Of a stretch of DNA of 64,000 nt, positions 42,262 through 51,400 are shown piece by piece; positions within the stretch are counted from its first letter, which is position 1, and every line of letters begins with the position of its first letter. The position numbers and the translations under genes are program-made. The notes beneath the pieces were generated by a model. The model was not told the DNA's origin, ran no database searches, and was given only the letters and a program-made list of their open reading frames with translations. This DNA is from Nocardioides sp. HDW12B. GTDB lineage: Bacteria > Actinomycetota > Actinomycetes > Propionibacteriales > Nocardioidaceae. The stretch spans positions 2,170,001 through 2,234,000 of the forward strand of contig NZ_CP049867.1 in NCBI RefSeq assembly GCF_011299595.1. The letters run 5' to 3'.

Positions 42262-42268
42262 CGATTCC

Positions 42269-42358
42269 GTGATCAGTTCGGCGACCGCCCTGCGTCTCGT
42301 GGTACGACGCCACGTGGACTTCGGGCGCACCCGTTCGATGATCTGTATGTCGGTCTGA
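42269..42358 (+). CDS. Cysteine-responsive leader peptide upstream of sulfite reductase
   Basis: A 29-codon frame starts GTG 42269 and encodes [20 protein letters not shown] near its end. I recognise the (R)RHVD-x-x-R-x-x-S-x-x-C pattern of the short leader peptides found before sulfur assimilation genes in actinomycetes. The single Cys is residue 26, three codons before the stop. In mycobacteria, translation of such Cys-containing leaderless uORFs is reported to sense cysteine supply and control the downstream genes. Here a -10 ends 7 nt before the GTG, so the peptide is probably the first translated codon of the mRNA. The 119 nt between its stop and the sulfite reductase ATG would hold the switch; no clear hairpin is seen by eye. 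Confidence 0.7.
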   Translation: MISSATALRLVVRRHVDFGRTRSMICMSV

Positions 42359-42477
42359 CCCGTCCCGTTGCTCACCCACCAGCACCCGGGCACCGCGGTC
42401 GCCGACGCACCCCCGACACCGTCGTCGGTCCGTCCGCGCTCGTGCCCGGCCCCCGAGAGCCCGCACAGAGGAAGACC

Positions 42478-44262
42478 ATGACGACCGCTCCCGCACCGTC
42501 CTCCGCCGAGTCCGCCGAGTCCGGCGGCACGCCCTCCGGCGCCCCTGACGCGCGCGCGCCCCGCGCGACGCGCCCCCGTGCCCGCAAGGGTGAGGGCCAG
42601 TGGGCCCTGGGCTACCGCGAGCCGCTCAACAAGAACGAGCAGACGAAGAAGGACGACGCGCCCCTCAACGTGCGGGCCCGGATCGAGAACATCTACGCCC
42701 ACCGCGGCTTCGCCTCGATCGACCCCGGCGACCTGCGTGGCCGCTTCCGCTGGCTCGGCCTCTACACCCAGCGCGCTCCCGGCTTCGACGGCGGCAAGAC
42801 CGCGACGCTGGAGGAGCACGAGCTCGACGACGAGTTCTTCATGATGCGCGTCCGCAGCGACGGCGCGCTCCTCGGCGCCGAGCAGCTGCGCGCCCTGGGC
42901 GAGGTGTCGACGTCGTACGCCCGCGGCACCGCGGACGTCACCGACCGCCAGAACATCCAGTACCACTGGATCCGCGTGGAGGACGTCCCCACCATCTGGG
43001 AGCGCCTCGAGGGTGTCGGCCTCAGCACCACCGAGGCGTGCGGCGACTCCCCGCGCCCCTTCCTCGGCTCCCCCGTCGCCGGTGTGGCCAAGGACGAGAT
43101 CATCGACGCCTCCCCTGCCCTGGCGGAGATCAAGCGCCGCTTCATCGGCGACCCGGCGTACGCCAACCTGCCGCGCAAGTTCAAGACCTCCGCGACCGGG
43201 CACCCCAGCCTCGACACGGCACCCGAGGTCAACGACGTCAGCTTCGTCGGCGTCGTCCACCCTGAGCATGGCCCCGGCTTCGACCTGTGGGTCGGCGGCG
43301 GGCTGTCGACCAACCCGATGCTGGCCAAGAAGCTCGGCGTGTGGATCCCGCTCGAGGACGTCGCGGACGTCTGGGAGGGCGTGGTCGGGATCTTCCGCGA
43401 CTACGGCTACCGCCGGCTGCGCAGCCGCGCCCGCCTGAAGTTCCTCGTCGCCGACTGGGGCGTGGAGAAGTTCCGCGAGGTGCTCCAGAGCGAGCGCTAC
43501 CTCGGCCGTGAGCTGCCCGACTGCGAGTCGCCGATCGCGACCGGTCCCAGCGGGGACCACATCGGCGTGCACGACCAGAAGGACGGCCTGAAGTACGTCG
43601 GCGTCGCTCCCGTCGTGGGTCGCGTCAACGGCGCGATCCTGTCCGGCCTCGGCGACCTCGTCGAGCAGTACGGCGCCGCCGGTGCCCGCCTGACCGCTCA
43701 CCAGAAGATCGTCGTCCTCGGCGTCGACCCCGAGCGCGTCGAGGACCTGGTGGCGGACCTGTCCGCGATCGGGCTCGAGGCCCGGCCCAGCCAGTGGCGT
43801 CGCAATACCATGGCCTGCACCGGCATCGAGTTCTGCAAGCTGGCCATCGTCGACACCAAGCAGCGCGCCGCCGACCTCGTCAGCGAGCTCGAGCGCCGCT
43901 TCCCCGACCTGGACACCCCGATCAGCGTCAACGTCAACGGCTGCCCCAACGCCTGCGCGCGCACCCAGGTCGCCGACATCGGCCTCAAGGGTCAGCTCGT
44001 GATGGCCGACGGCGAGCAGGTCGAGGGCTTCCAGGTCCACCTCGGTGGCGGCCTCGGTCTCGTGGCCGAGCAGGGCACGCCCTTCGGCCGCAAGCTGCGC
44101 GCCCACAAGGTCACCAGCGCCGGACTCGACGACTACGTGACGTCCGTCGTCACCGGCTACCTGGAGGACCGCAAGGACGGCGAGGCGTTCGCCGACTGGG
44201 TCGCCCGCGCCGACGAGACCGTCCTGCGCGGCGAGCCGCGCGAGCCCGCGAGCGTCTCGTGA
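42478..44262 (+). CDS. Ferredoxin-dependent sulfite (or nitrite) reductase
   Basis: The 594-residue sirohaem enzyme has two ferrite-reductase-like half-domains and two sirohaem/4Fe-4S halves. The cluster ligands are in [12 protein letters not shown] (about residue 445) and [14 protein letters not shown] (about residue 488), i.e. C-x5-C and C-x3-C. Other hallmarks are [20 protein letters not shown] and [18 protein letters not shown]. The neighbours (cysH, chelatase, leader peptide) point to sulfite rather than nitrite as the substrate: six-electron reduction to sulfide. An N-terminal disordered stretch of about 40 residues precedes the fold. AGAGGAAG supports the ATG at 42478. Confidence 0.88.
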   Translation: MTTAPAPSSAESAESGGTPSGAPDARAPRATRPRARKGEGQWALGYREPLNKNEQTKKDDAPLNVRARIENIYAHRGFASIDPGDLRGRFRWLGLYTQRAPGFDGGKTATLEEHELDDEFFMMRVRSDGALLGAEQLRALGEVSTSYARGTADVTDRQNIQYHWIRVEDVPTIWERLEGVGLSTTEACGDSPRPFLGSPVAGVAKDEIIDASPALAEIKRRFIGDPAYANLPRKFKTSATGHPSLDTAPEVNDVSFVGVVHPEHGPGFDLWVGGGLSTNPMLAKKLGVWIPLEDVADVWEGVVGIFRDYGYRRLRSRARLKFLVADWGVEKFREVLQSERYLGRELPDCESPIATGPSGDHIGVHDQKDGLKYVGVAPVVGRVNGAILSGLGDLVEQYGAAGARLTAHQKIVVLGVDPERVEDLVADLSAIGLEARPSQWRRNTMACTGIEFCKLAIVDTKQRAADLVSELERRFPDLDTPISVNVNGCPNACARTQVADIGLKGQLVMADGEQVEGFQVHLGGGLGLVAEQGTPFGRKLRAHKVTSAGLDDYVTSVVTGYLEDRKDGEAFADWVARADETVLRGEPREPASVS

Positions 44263-44492
44263 GCGCGCGCATGACCCCGTTCCACTGCCCCTACTGCGGC
44301 GAGGAGAACCTCTGGCCGCACGAGGGGGACAGCACGGCGTCCGGTGACCAGCCCGCGGGTGGTCACGGCGCGTGGGAATGCCGGTCGTGCATGCGAGCGT
44401 TCAAGGTGTCGTTCCTCGGGATCCTCCGTCCCACGGCGTCGTCGGGGGACCGCTCCCCCGACCCGACGTCCGAACGGAAGGTCGAGCCATGA
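44259..44492 (+). CDS. Small zinc-ribbon protein within the sulfur operon
   Basis: The 77-residue protein carries one zinc ribbon: Cys10-Pro-Tyr-Cys13 and Cys41-Arg-Ser-Cys44 ([14 protein letters not shown] and [12 protein letters not shown]). It overlaps the sulfite reductase stop by GTGA and the cysH start by ATGA, so it is translated as part of the operon. No function is known to me. Position suggests a partner or redox/metal adaptor for APS/sulfite reduction. A second in-frame start (ATG 44271) would lose only four residues. Confidence 0.75.
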   Translation: MSARMTPFHCPYCGEENLWPHEGDSTASGDQPAGGHGAWECRSCMRAFKVSFLGILRPTASSGDRSPDPTSERKVEP

Positions 44493-45235
44493 CCGCCGCC
44501 ACCGCCTCCAAGGCGTTCCGTGCCCGCGGCACCGCCACCGAGGGTCGCTCCGAGTCCGAGCTGCGGGACCTGGTGCGCATCGCCGGCACCGAGCTCGAGC
44601 TCGCCCCGGCCGAGGACATCATCGAGTGGGCCGTGGCGACCTTCGGGTCCCGCTTCTGCATCACCTCCTCCATGGGCGACGCCGTGCTGGCCCACCTGGC
44701 CTCGAAGGTCGCCCCGGGGGTCGACGTGGTGTTCCTCGACACCGGCTACCACTTCGCCGAGACCATCGGCACCCGCGACGCCGTGGCCGCCACGCTCGAC
44801 GTCAAGCTGCTGTCGATCACCCCGAAGCAGACGGTGGCCGAGCAGGACGCCGAGCACGGCAAGGACCTCTTCGCCCGCGACCCCGACCTGTGCTGCGCGC
44901 TGCGCAAGGTGCAGCCGCTCAACGAGTCGCTGAGCCACTACGACGCCTGGGCCACCGGCCTGCGTCGCGCCGAGACCCGCAACCGCGTGATCGCGCCTGT
45001 CATCGGCTGGGACGCCAAGAAGGGCAAGGTCAAGGTCTCCCCGCTCGCCCGCTGGGACGACGCCCAGGTGGAGACCTACATCGCCGAGAACGGCGTGCTG
45101 GTCAACCCGCTGCAGTACGACGGCTACCCCTCGATCGGCTGCGCCCCCTGCACCCGTCGCGTCGCCCCCGGCGAGGACCCGCGCGCGGGCCGCTGGTCGG
45201 GCACCGGCAAGACGGAGTGCGGCATTCACGTCTGA
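44489..45235 (+). CDS. cysH: Phosphoadenylyl/adenylyl-sulfate reductase
   Basis: The 248-residue enzyme has the nucleotide motif ITSSMGDAVLAHLASKV, VVFLDTGYHFAET, SITPKQTVAEQ and the cysteine pairs DLCCALRKVQPL (about residue 134) and CAPCTRRVAPGEDPRAGRW (about 218), plus C-terminal ECGIHV. The CC and CxxC motifs bind a 4Fe-4S cluster, which marks the APS-reductase subtype found in actinobacteria. It reduces the activated sulfate to sulfite for the enzyme encoded upstream. It is coupled to the zinc-ribbon gene by ATGA overlap. Confidence 0.92.
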   Translation: MTAATASKAFRARGTATEGRSESELRDLVRIAGTELELAPAEDIIEWAVATFGSRFCITSSMGDAVLAHLASKVAPGVDVVFLDTGYHFAETIGTRDAVAATLDVKLLSITPKQTVAEQDAEHGKDLFARDPDLCCALRKVQPLNESLSHYDAWATGLRRAETRNRVIAPVIGWDAKKGKVKVSPLARWDDAQVETYIAENGVLVNPLQYDGYPSIGCAPCTRRVAPGEDPRAGRWSGTGKTECGIHV

Positions 45236-45349
45236 CCCTTCCCCACGACCCGACCCACCCCCGCGGCAGCGCCGCCGACGGGACACCACCGAGCAGGACC
45301 CCAGCAGCACCCGGCCCCGCCGGGACAGAACGGACAGGAGGCTGAGCCC

Positions 45350-46093
45350 ATGACCGCACCGGCCCTGGTGGCTCTCGCCCATGGCAGCCGCGACCCCCGA
45401 TCCGCCGCCACCGTGCGCGACCTCGTCCGCGAGGTCCGCGCGATGCGCCCCGACCTGCGCATCGAGGCGGCGTTCCTGGAGCTGTCCAAGCCCGAGTTCG
45501 GCACCGTCGTCGACCGGCTGGTCAAGGCCGGCCACGACGAGATCGTGGTCGTGCCCCTCCTCCTCAGCGAGGCCTACCACGCCAAGATCGACGTCCCCAG
45601 CGTCGTGGCGGCCGCCGCGGCACGTCACGAAGGCCTGCAGATCCGCACCACGAACGTGCTCGGCCTGGAGACCTCCTTCCTCGGCGTGCTGGACCGTCGG
45701 CTGCGCGAGGCGCTGGCCGTCTCGCGGGTCCGCGAGCTCGACGCGCTCGTGCTCGCCGCGGCCGGCACCTCCGACGCGCTCGCCACCCAGTCGATCAACC
45801 GGCTGGCACGCGTGTGGGGCGCCCAGCACCGGCTGCCCGTGATCACCGCCTTCGCTTCCGCGACCCCGCCGGCCGCCGGCGAGGCCGTGCGCCTGTTCCG
45901 CGGCCAGGGCCGGCGCCACATCGCGGTGGGGTCGCTGTTCCTCGCCCCCGGCTTCCTGCACGACCGCGTCACCGAGCTGTCCTTCGAAGCCGGTGCCGTC
46001 GCGGTGTCGCAGCCGTTCGGCGCCGACGAGGAGGTCGCCCGCACCGTGCTGGCGCGCTACGCGGTCGGAGCCGTCGAGCTCGTTCCCGTCTGA
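45350..46093 (+). CDS. Sirohydrochlorin ferrochelatase (CbiX/SirB-like)
   Basis: The 247-residue protein has two CbiX-type half-domains. The first has ALAHGSRDPRSAATV with the metal-binding His, followed by PLLLSEAYHAKIDVP with the second His. The second has VLAAAGTSDALATQSINRLARV and SLFLAPGFLHDRV. It inserts iron into sirohydrochlorin to make sirohaem, the cofactor of the sulfite reductase in the same operon. Some relatives insert cobalt for B12, but the operon favours iron. ACAGGAGG supports the start. A strong hairpin follows the stop. Confidence 0.85.
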   Translation: MTAPALVALAHGSRDPRSAATVRDLVREVRAMRPDLRIEAAFLELSKPEFGTVVDRLVKAGHDEIVVVPLLLSEAYHAKIDVPSVVAAAAARHEGLQIRTTNVLGLETSFLGVLDRRLREALAVSRVRELDALVLAAAGTSDALATQSINRLARVWGAQHRLPVITAFASATPPAAGEAVRLFRGQGRRHIAVGSLFLAPGFLHDRVTELSFEAGAVAVSQPFGADEEVARTVLARYAVGAVELVPV

Positions 46094-46112
46094 CGGTCTC
46101 CCACGGTATGTA

Positions 46113-46164
46113 GGCAAGCCGGCACTCCCCATGGCGTCCGTGCCATGGGGAGTGCCGGTTTGCC
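46113..46164 (+). terminator. Long hairpin terminator of the sulfur operon
   Basis: Arms of 23 nt (46113-46135 and 46142-46164) pair at 22 positions plus one G-U, with a 6-nt loop. The arm sequence contains GGCACTCCCCATGGC and its complement. A partial third copy of the right arm core (GCCATGGGG) follows at 46162-46170. It ends the chelatase transcript, 20 nt after the stop. Confidence 0.8.
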
Positions 46165-46265
46165 ATGGGGTGCCTGCCGCGGGCGGGCTCCGCGGCGGAA
46201 GCCGCCCTCGGTGCTCTGCCCGTCCGGGGTTGCCATCCACTTCACGCCGCCCCCCGGTCTCGGAC

Positions 46266-46271
46266 TAGGCT
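46266..46271 (+). promoter_or_regulatory. -10 box of lpdA
   Basis: TAGGCT stands 7 nt before ATG 46279. TTCACG (46241-46246) is a weak -35 match at 19 bp. No ribosome site lies before the ATG, so the mRNA is probably leaderless. Confidence 0.55.
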
Positions 46272-46278
46272 CGTCCCC

Positions 46279-47673
<1,395 letters not shown>

Positions 47674-47684
47674 CCCGGGCGCGC

Positions 47685-47760
47685 ATTTCGTTCAAAAGAA
47701 CGTTCAGAACCCCCTCCCAGTGTCTCGGGAGGGGGTTCTGAACGTTCTTTTGAACGAAAT
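47685..47760. repeat. Perfect 34-bp-stem hairpin, copy 3 of the dispersed repeat family, two-way terminator
   Basis: The left arm 47685-47718 and right arm 47727-47760 are perfect reverse complements with an 8-nt loop (AGTGTCTC). The outer 22 nt of each arm match the arms of copies 1 and 2 at 28.9 and 30.1 kb (about 18 to 20 of 22). The inner part adds GAACCCCCTCCC/GGGAGGGGGTTC. It lies between convergent lpdA and the next minus-strand gene, 11 nt and 8 nt from the two stops. Confidence 0.92.
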
Positions 47761-47768
47761 CTGTGCGC

Positions 47769-48188
47769 TCAGGTGGTGGGGATGACCTGCTCGGAGATCG
47801 CGGCGCCGTCGACGACGAGCAGGGCCTTCCACACCGGCCACTCGGCGGCGACGCCGACGATCTCGGCGGGGAAACGGGCGGTCACGTGGTCGTCCTCGAC
47901 GGTGGCGTCGGTGCGGACGTCCTGCTGACGGCCGTCGGCGGCGACGAACTGTCGCGCGGTGCCGTCGGGTCCCCCGGTGCGCTCGTGACACAGCACGACC
48001 CGCTCGGAGCCCTCCTCGTCGTCGATCGTGACGACCCACGCCACCGTCGTCCCGGCGAGCGTGCCGTCCCACGTGATGTCGAAGACGACGATGCCGCCGC
48101 CGACGGTCCGCCCGCACTCGCGGATCCGGGCCTCGCCGGAGCCGTCCGTCGTGCCGCCGTCGCCCGTGCTCGTGTCGTCAGCCGCCAT
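47769..48188 (-). CDS. Hypothetical protein, beta-rich
   Basis: The 139-residue protein begins with an acidic disordered stretch (MAADDTSTGDGGTTDGSGEA), then a beta-rich domain (RECGRTVGGGIVVFDITWDGT, WVVTIDDEEGSERVVLCHERTGG, VTARFPAEIVGVAAEWPVWKALLVVDG). There is no signal or membrane segment. I do not recognise it. It ends right at the large hairpin and may share its terminator with lpdA. Confidence 0.6.
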   Translation of the reverse strand: MAADDTSTGDGGTTDGSGEARIRECGRTVGGGIVVFDITWDGTLAGTTVAWVVTIDDEEGSERVVLCHERTGGPDGTARQFVAADGRQQDVRTDATVEDDHVTARFPAEIVGVAAEWPVWKALLVVDGAAISEQVIPTT

Positions 48189-48229
48189 GTGCAGAACGCT
48201 ATCCCGGCCGCCCTGCACCGTCCGCGCTC

Positions 48230-48898
48230 TCAGCGGGGTGTCGCGGTGACGACCACGTTGGACAGGTAGCGCTCGCCGTCCCAGTCCTCGCACGTCACGA
48301 CCACGAGCCGTCCCGGCACCTCCTGGCTGAAGAGCCGCTCCGCCTGCTGCGTGACGGCGCCCTTGGCGAACACCTCGACGTCGCTGACGCGGTAGTCGAC
48401 CTGCCCGCGGCGCGTGGAGACGACGATGTCGTCGCCGACCTCCAGCGTCTCCAGCTGGTCGAGCGCGCCCTCGCCGGAGTGCACGGTGTGCCCCGTGACC
48501 AGGGCGCTGCCGCGCCGGGCGCCCGGCTCGGCGCCCTCCGACCACCACCCCAGGGTCTGGGCGTCGCTGGGAGGCACGAGGACGTCGCCGTCGGTCCGCA
48601 CCGCGGCCACCGGGGCGTCCACGCCGAGCGCGGGGATCGCCAGCCGGCGTGGTGAGGAGGGGGTGACGCGGCCGGCGGGCGGGTCGGGCAGCTCGACGGC
48701 CTCGGCCTGCGGCCCGGGGGCTGCGTCGGGGTCGACCACGGCGACGGCCTCGGTCAGGGCCGCCTCCTGCGCCTCGCCGGACTGGCCGAACCACAGGTAG
48801 CCGCCGCCACCGAGGAGCGCCAGCCCGGCGAGCGCGGGCAGGAGGCCGCGGCCCCGTCGCCGGGGTCCGCGGTCCCGCCCGTGAGCTGGGTCAGCCAT
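48230..48898 (-). CDS. Class F sortase
   Basis: The 222-residue protein has a basic N-terminus and a single membrane anchor (LLPALAGLALLGGGGYLWFG), then a sortase beta barrel with SPRRLAIPALGVDAPV. The catalytic His lies in LVTGHTVHSGEGALDQLE, and Cys and Arg in VVVTCEDWDGERYLSNVVVTA. It cleaves a sorting signal on an exported partner and attaches it to the envelope. The partner is almost certainly encoded upstream: the two genes overlap by 8 nt. Confidence 0.88.
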   Translation of the reverse strand: MADPAHGRDRGPRRRGRGLLPALAGLALLGGGGYLWFGQSGEAQEAALTEAVAVVDPDAAPGPQAEAVELPDPPAGRVTPSSPRRLAIPALGVDAPVAAVRTDGDVLVPPSDAQTLGWWSEGAEPGARRGSALVTGHTVHSGEGALDQLETLEVGDDIVVSTRRGQVDYRVSDVEVFAKGAVTQQAERLFSQEVPGRLVVVTCEDWDGERYLSNVVVTATPR

Positions 48899-49961
48899 GG
48901 GCCCGGGTACGGCGTGCGTACCAGAGCAGGGCGCCTCCGACGGCGGCGACCAGGAGGCCGATGAGGGAGCCGCGCGCGATGTCGCTCCCCGTCGCACCGG
49001 CGTCGACCGAGGTCGGGGTGTCGCTCTCCCCGCTGGTGGTCACGTCCTGCGAGACCCCGGACCGCGACGCCGTGCCGGCGCCGTCGGCGCTGTCGCTGCC
49101 GGCCCCGGAGACCGAGCCGCTCTCGCTGCCCGAGCCCTCCGACCCCTCGCCCGGGCCCTCGACAGAGCCGTTCTCCTCACCGTCCGGGGGCGCGAGCGAG
49201 CTGGTGCCGGAGTCCTCGCAGTCCTCCACCCAGAAGACCTTGTGCTTGACGTCGGAACCGTTGCTGCGCGGGGTGTTGACGGTCAGCTTGACGTGGTAGC
49301 CCTGCTGCGGGTGCGGCGCGCCGTCGAACGAGAGCGTGTAGGCCTGCACCCCGTCGGGGTCCTGCCCGGCGCCGCTCGCGGGGTCCTCGCCGACGAACAC
49401 CTCGCCCGGCCCGTTCACCGTCAGCCCCACGTCGCCGGTCGGCGCCTGCATCGCGAAGGAGACCCGGGACACGACGTCCGCGCCCTCGTCGAAGCCGTAC
49501 CACTCGACCTGGAAGTCGCAGCCGGGGTGCGGGGAGTTGTTGGGGATGCCGTCCATCTCGCCGAGCGGCGCGATCTTCACCGTGCCGTTGTTGCCGGGGG
49601 GCGAGCCCTGGGCCGAGCCGCCTCCGGAGGCGCCGGAGCCCTCGGTGTCGGCGGAGCCGCCGGCTTCCGACCCGTCTGACGCCGACCCACCCGACGCCGA
49701 TCCGCCCGACGCACCGGGCGAGCCCTGGGAGCCCTGGCCGGCGGACGGCTTCGGGCCGTTGTCGTGGCCCTTCGCCTTCGCCTTGCCCTGGGGCTCGTCG
49801 GCCTGCGGCGCCGCGTTGCGGCTGCTGGGCCCGTCGCCCGAGCCGTTGCCCTGGTTGCCCGGGGCGGCGACGGCCGTGCCGGCCGCACCGCTGAGGGCCA
49901 CGAGGGCCAGGGCGCTGGTGGCGGCCACGCGGCGCACCGTGGGCGTGATGGATGCGTGCAT
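48891..49961 (-). CDS. Exported surface protein, likely sortase F substrate without LPXTG
   Basis: The 356-residue protein has a signal peptide (ATSALALVALSGAAGTAVA) and a long Gly/Ser/Ala-rich disordered region. A beta domain at about residues 125-250 follows (CDFQVEWYGFDEGADVVSRVSF, GDVGLTVNGPGEVFVGEDPASG, GYHVKLTVNTP, KHKVFWVEDCE). A second Ser/Gly-rich linker leads to a C-terminal membrane helix with a basic tail (LIGLLVAAVGGALLWYARRTR). No LPXTG is present; the expected sorting site before the helix reads TSVDAGATGSDIARG. I recall actinobacterial class F partners with V-x-AG-x-G-type signals, which this resembles. ATG 49961 has an upstream GAGGGGAC. Confidence 0.8.
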   Translation of the reverse strand: MHASITPTVRRVAATSALALVALSGAAGTAVAAPGNQGNGSGDGPSSRNAAPQADEPQGKAKAKGHDNGPKPSAGQGSQGSPGASGGSASGGSASDGSEAGGSADTEGSGASGGGSAQGSPPGNNGTVKIAPLGEMDGIPNNSPHPGCDFQVEWYGFDEGADVVSRVSFAMQAPTGDVGLTVNGPGEVFVGEDPASGAGQDPDGVQAYTLSFDGAPHPQQGYHVKLTVNTPRSNGSDVKHKVFWVEDCEDSGTSSLAPPDGEENGSVEGPGEGSEGSGSESGSVSGAGSDSADGAGTASRSGVSQDVTTSGESDTPTSVDAGATGSDIARGSLIGLLVAAVGGALLWYARRTRAHG

Positions 49962-50066
49962 GAGAGTCCCCTCGACGTCCCGAGCGGGTGGGCCCCCCAT
50001 GGGCCACCCGGTGACTCACATAGTTCTCATTTCGGACACACCTGAAACATGCCGTGTCACATGGGA

Positions 50067-50489
50067 TCAGCGGACCAGCACGTGCACCAGCCGCTCGAGC
50101 TCGCCCGCGGCGTCGAGCGTCGTGCCGCCGTGGATCGGCCCCGGTCGGACGACGGTGCTGCGCGGGGCGCTGAGGAAGCCGAACCGCGCTCCCAGGACCG
50201 TGCCCCCGGACCGGTCGTCACGCACCAGGGCGGGCACGTGGGCCTCCCCGCGGCACACCGCCTCGGCCGCGGCCAGGGCGGACTGCACCGCCCCCACCTC
50301 GAGAGTCGGCGCCAGGGCCGCGAGGCGAGCGGCCTCGACGTGGCCCGCGCACCCGAGGAACCCCTGGTCCTCGCAGTAGAGGACCACGCCGACGTTGACG
50401 AACTCCTCACGGTCCGCACGCGGCACGCACCGCAGCACGACGTACTGGTAGCCGCGCCGCGCGCCGACCTCGGGGGTCGCGGTGCTCAT
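50067..50489 (-). CDS. DUF3037-family protein
   Basis: The 140-residue protein begins with YQYVVLRCVPRADREEFVNVGVVLYCEDQGFLG, the recognisable DUF3037 opening. It continues through an alpha/beta body to PALVRDDRSGGTVLGARFGFLSAPRSTVVRPGPIHGG and ends LERLVHVLVR. Function is unknown. It overlaps the HipA-like gene by ATGA; the two families are commonly paired, so they probably act together. Confidence 0.82.
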   Translation of the reverse strand: MSTATPEVGARRGYQYVVLRCVPRADREEFVNVGVVLYCEDQGFLGCAGHVEAARLAALAPTLEVGAVQSALAAAEAVCRGEAHVPALVRDDRSGGTVLGARFGFLSAPRSTVVRPGPIHGGTTLDAAGELERLVHVLVR

Positions 50490-51253
50490 CGCGCCTCCCC
50501 CAACCAGGCGCGGCCGCCGTCGAGCCGGGCGCGCAGGAAGGTGACGTACGCCGCCCGCACGGCGTCGGCGTCGGCGTCGGGAACCGGGCCGAGCCACTCC
50601 TCGGGGACCCGGGCGACCACGTCGCGCAGCAGCTCGTCGGTGACCAGGGGCGCGAGCTCCGCGTCGGCCTCCGGGAGCCCGGCGACGTGGCGCACCAGGA
50701 CGTGGTCGTCGAGTCGGTAGGGCTGGACCGCGAACCGCTCGGGCGAGGTGAGACCGCCCGCCCACGAGTGGTGGAAGTACAGCGCCGCCCCGTGGTCGAT
50801 GGCCCACAGCCGCCGGTGCCAGACCAGCAGGTTGGGGTTGCGCCACGAGCGGTCCACGTTGGCGGTCAGCGCGTCGAGCCACAGGATCCGGGCCGCCTCG
50901 ACCGGGTCCGGCTCCGTGCCGGCGTCGTAGCCGAACGCGCCGGGCAGGAAGTCGATGCCGAGGTTGAGCCCGAGGCTGGCGGTGAGCAGGTCCTGGACCT
51001 CCTCGTCGGCCTCGTAGCGGGCGATCGGCGCCTCGAGCTCCAGCGCCACCAGCTCCGGGGTGCGGATGCCGAGGGCCCGGGCCAGCTCCCCCACGACGAC
51101 CTCGGCCACGAGCACCTTCGGGCCCTGGCCGGCGCCGCGGAACTTGCAGACGTAGGTGCCGAGGTCGTCGGCCTCGACGATCCCCGGGAGGGAGCCGCCC
51201 TCCCGCAGCGGGACGACGTACCGGGTGGCGCGGACGCGCCGCAACGTGCTCAC
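50486..51253 (-). CDS. HipA-like kinase
   Basis: The 255-residue protein resembles the kinase half of HipA: N-lobe PLREGGSLPGIVEADDLGTYVCKFRGAGQGPKVLVAEVVVG and C-lobe catalytic loop TANVDRSWRNPNLLVWHRRLWAIDHGAALYFHH. The loop carries the Asp and Asn of a protein-kinase-like site and IDHG in the metal position. It lacks the HipA N-terminal domain and has no HipB-like antitoxin next to it, so it is probably not a toxin-antitoxin module. It is coupled to the DUF3037 gene. The GTG start overlaps nothing upstream. Confidence 0.8.
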   Translation of the reverse strand: MSTLRRVRATRYVVPLREGGSLPGIVEADDLGTYVCKFRGAGQGPKVLVAEVVVGELARALGIRTPELVALELEAPIARYEADEEVQDLLTASLGLNLGIDFLPGAFGYDAGTEPDPVEAARILWLDALTANVDRSWRNPNLLVWHRRLWAIDHGAALYFHHSWAGGLTSPERFAVQPYRLDDHVLVRHVAGLPEADAELAPLVTDELLRDVVARVPEEWLGPVPDADADAVRAAYVTFLRARLDGGRAWLGEAR

Positions 51254-51326
51254 GGCCCCGACCCTCTCACGGGTGAACTCCGGGTGACGGCTCCGTCGGG
51301 GTCCTGGACCTGTCGGTGCGGCTGCC

Positions 51327-51332
51327 TAGACT
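51327..51332 (+). promoter_or_regulatory. -10 box of the egtB-egtD operon
   Basis: TAGACT lies 69 nt before egtB, in TGCCTAGACTCG. The leader has a proper ribosome site (GAGGAGG) near the ATG, so this mRNA is not leaderless. A clear -35 was not found. Confidence 0.5.
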
Positions 51333-51400
51333 CGAAGGCACCGTCAGGTGGACGTCGGCGAGCTCGGTCGTCGACGTCGCGAACCGAGGAGGCCCGGACC

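Noticed and set aside
42136-42268. Glycine riboswitch upstream of glyA
   Set aside because: The gap on the minus strand holds no tandem aptamer-like hairpins, and glyA appears leaderless.
42136-44106. Minus-strand frame continuing glyA upstream through the sulfite reductase gene
   Set aside because: The frame happens to stay open, but similarity to serine hydroxymethyltransferase begins at 42135. The rest lies antisense to sulfite reductase.
44363-46240. Minus-strand frame of 625 codons opposite cysH and the chelatase
   Set aside because: Shadow of two well-supported + strand enzymes; no recognisable motif.
47685-47760. LexA (SOS) box within the hairpin arms, from GAACGTTC elements
   Set aside because: Actinobacterial LexA boxes have GAAC and GTTC separated by 4 nt. 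Here the halves are adjacent or in the opposite order (CGTTC-N4-GAACG), and the site lies at gene ends rather than promoters.
50067-51253. HipBA toxin-antitoxin module
   Set aside because: There is no HTH HipB-like gene, and the kinase lacks the HipA N-terminal domain; its partner is a DUF3037 protein.
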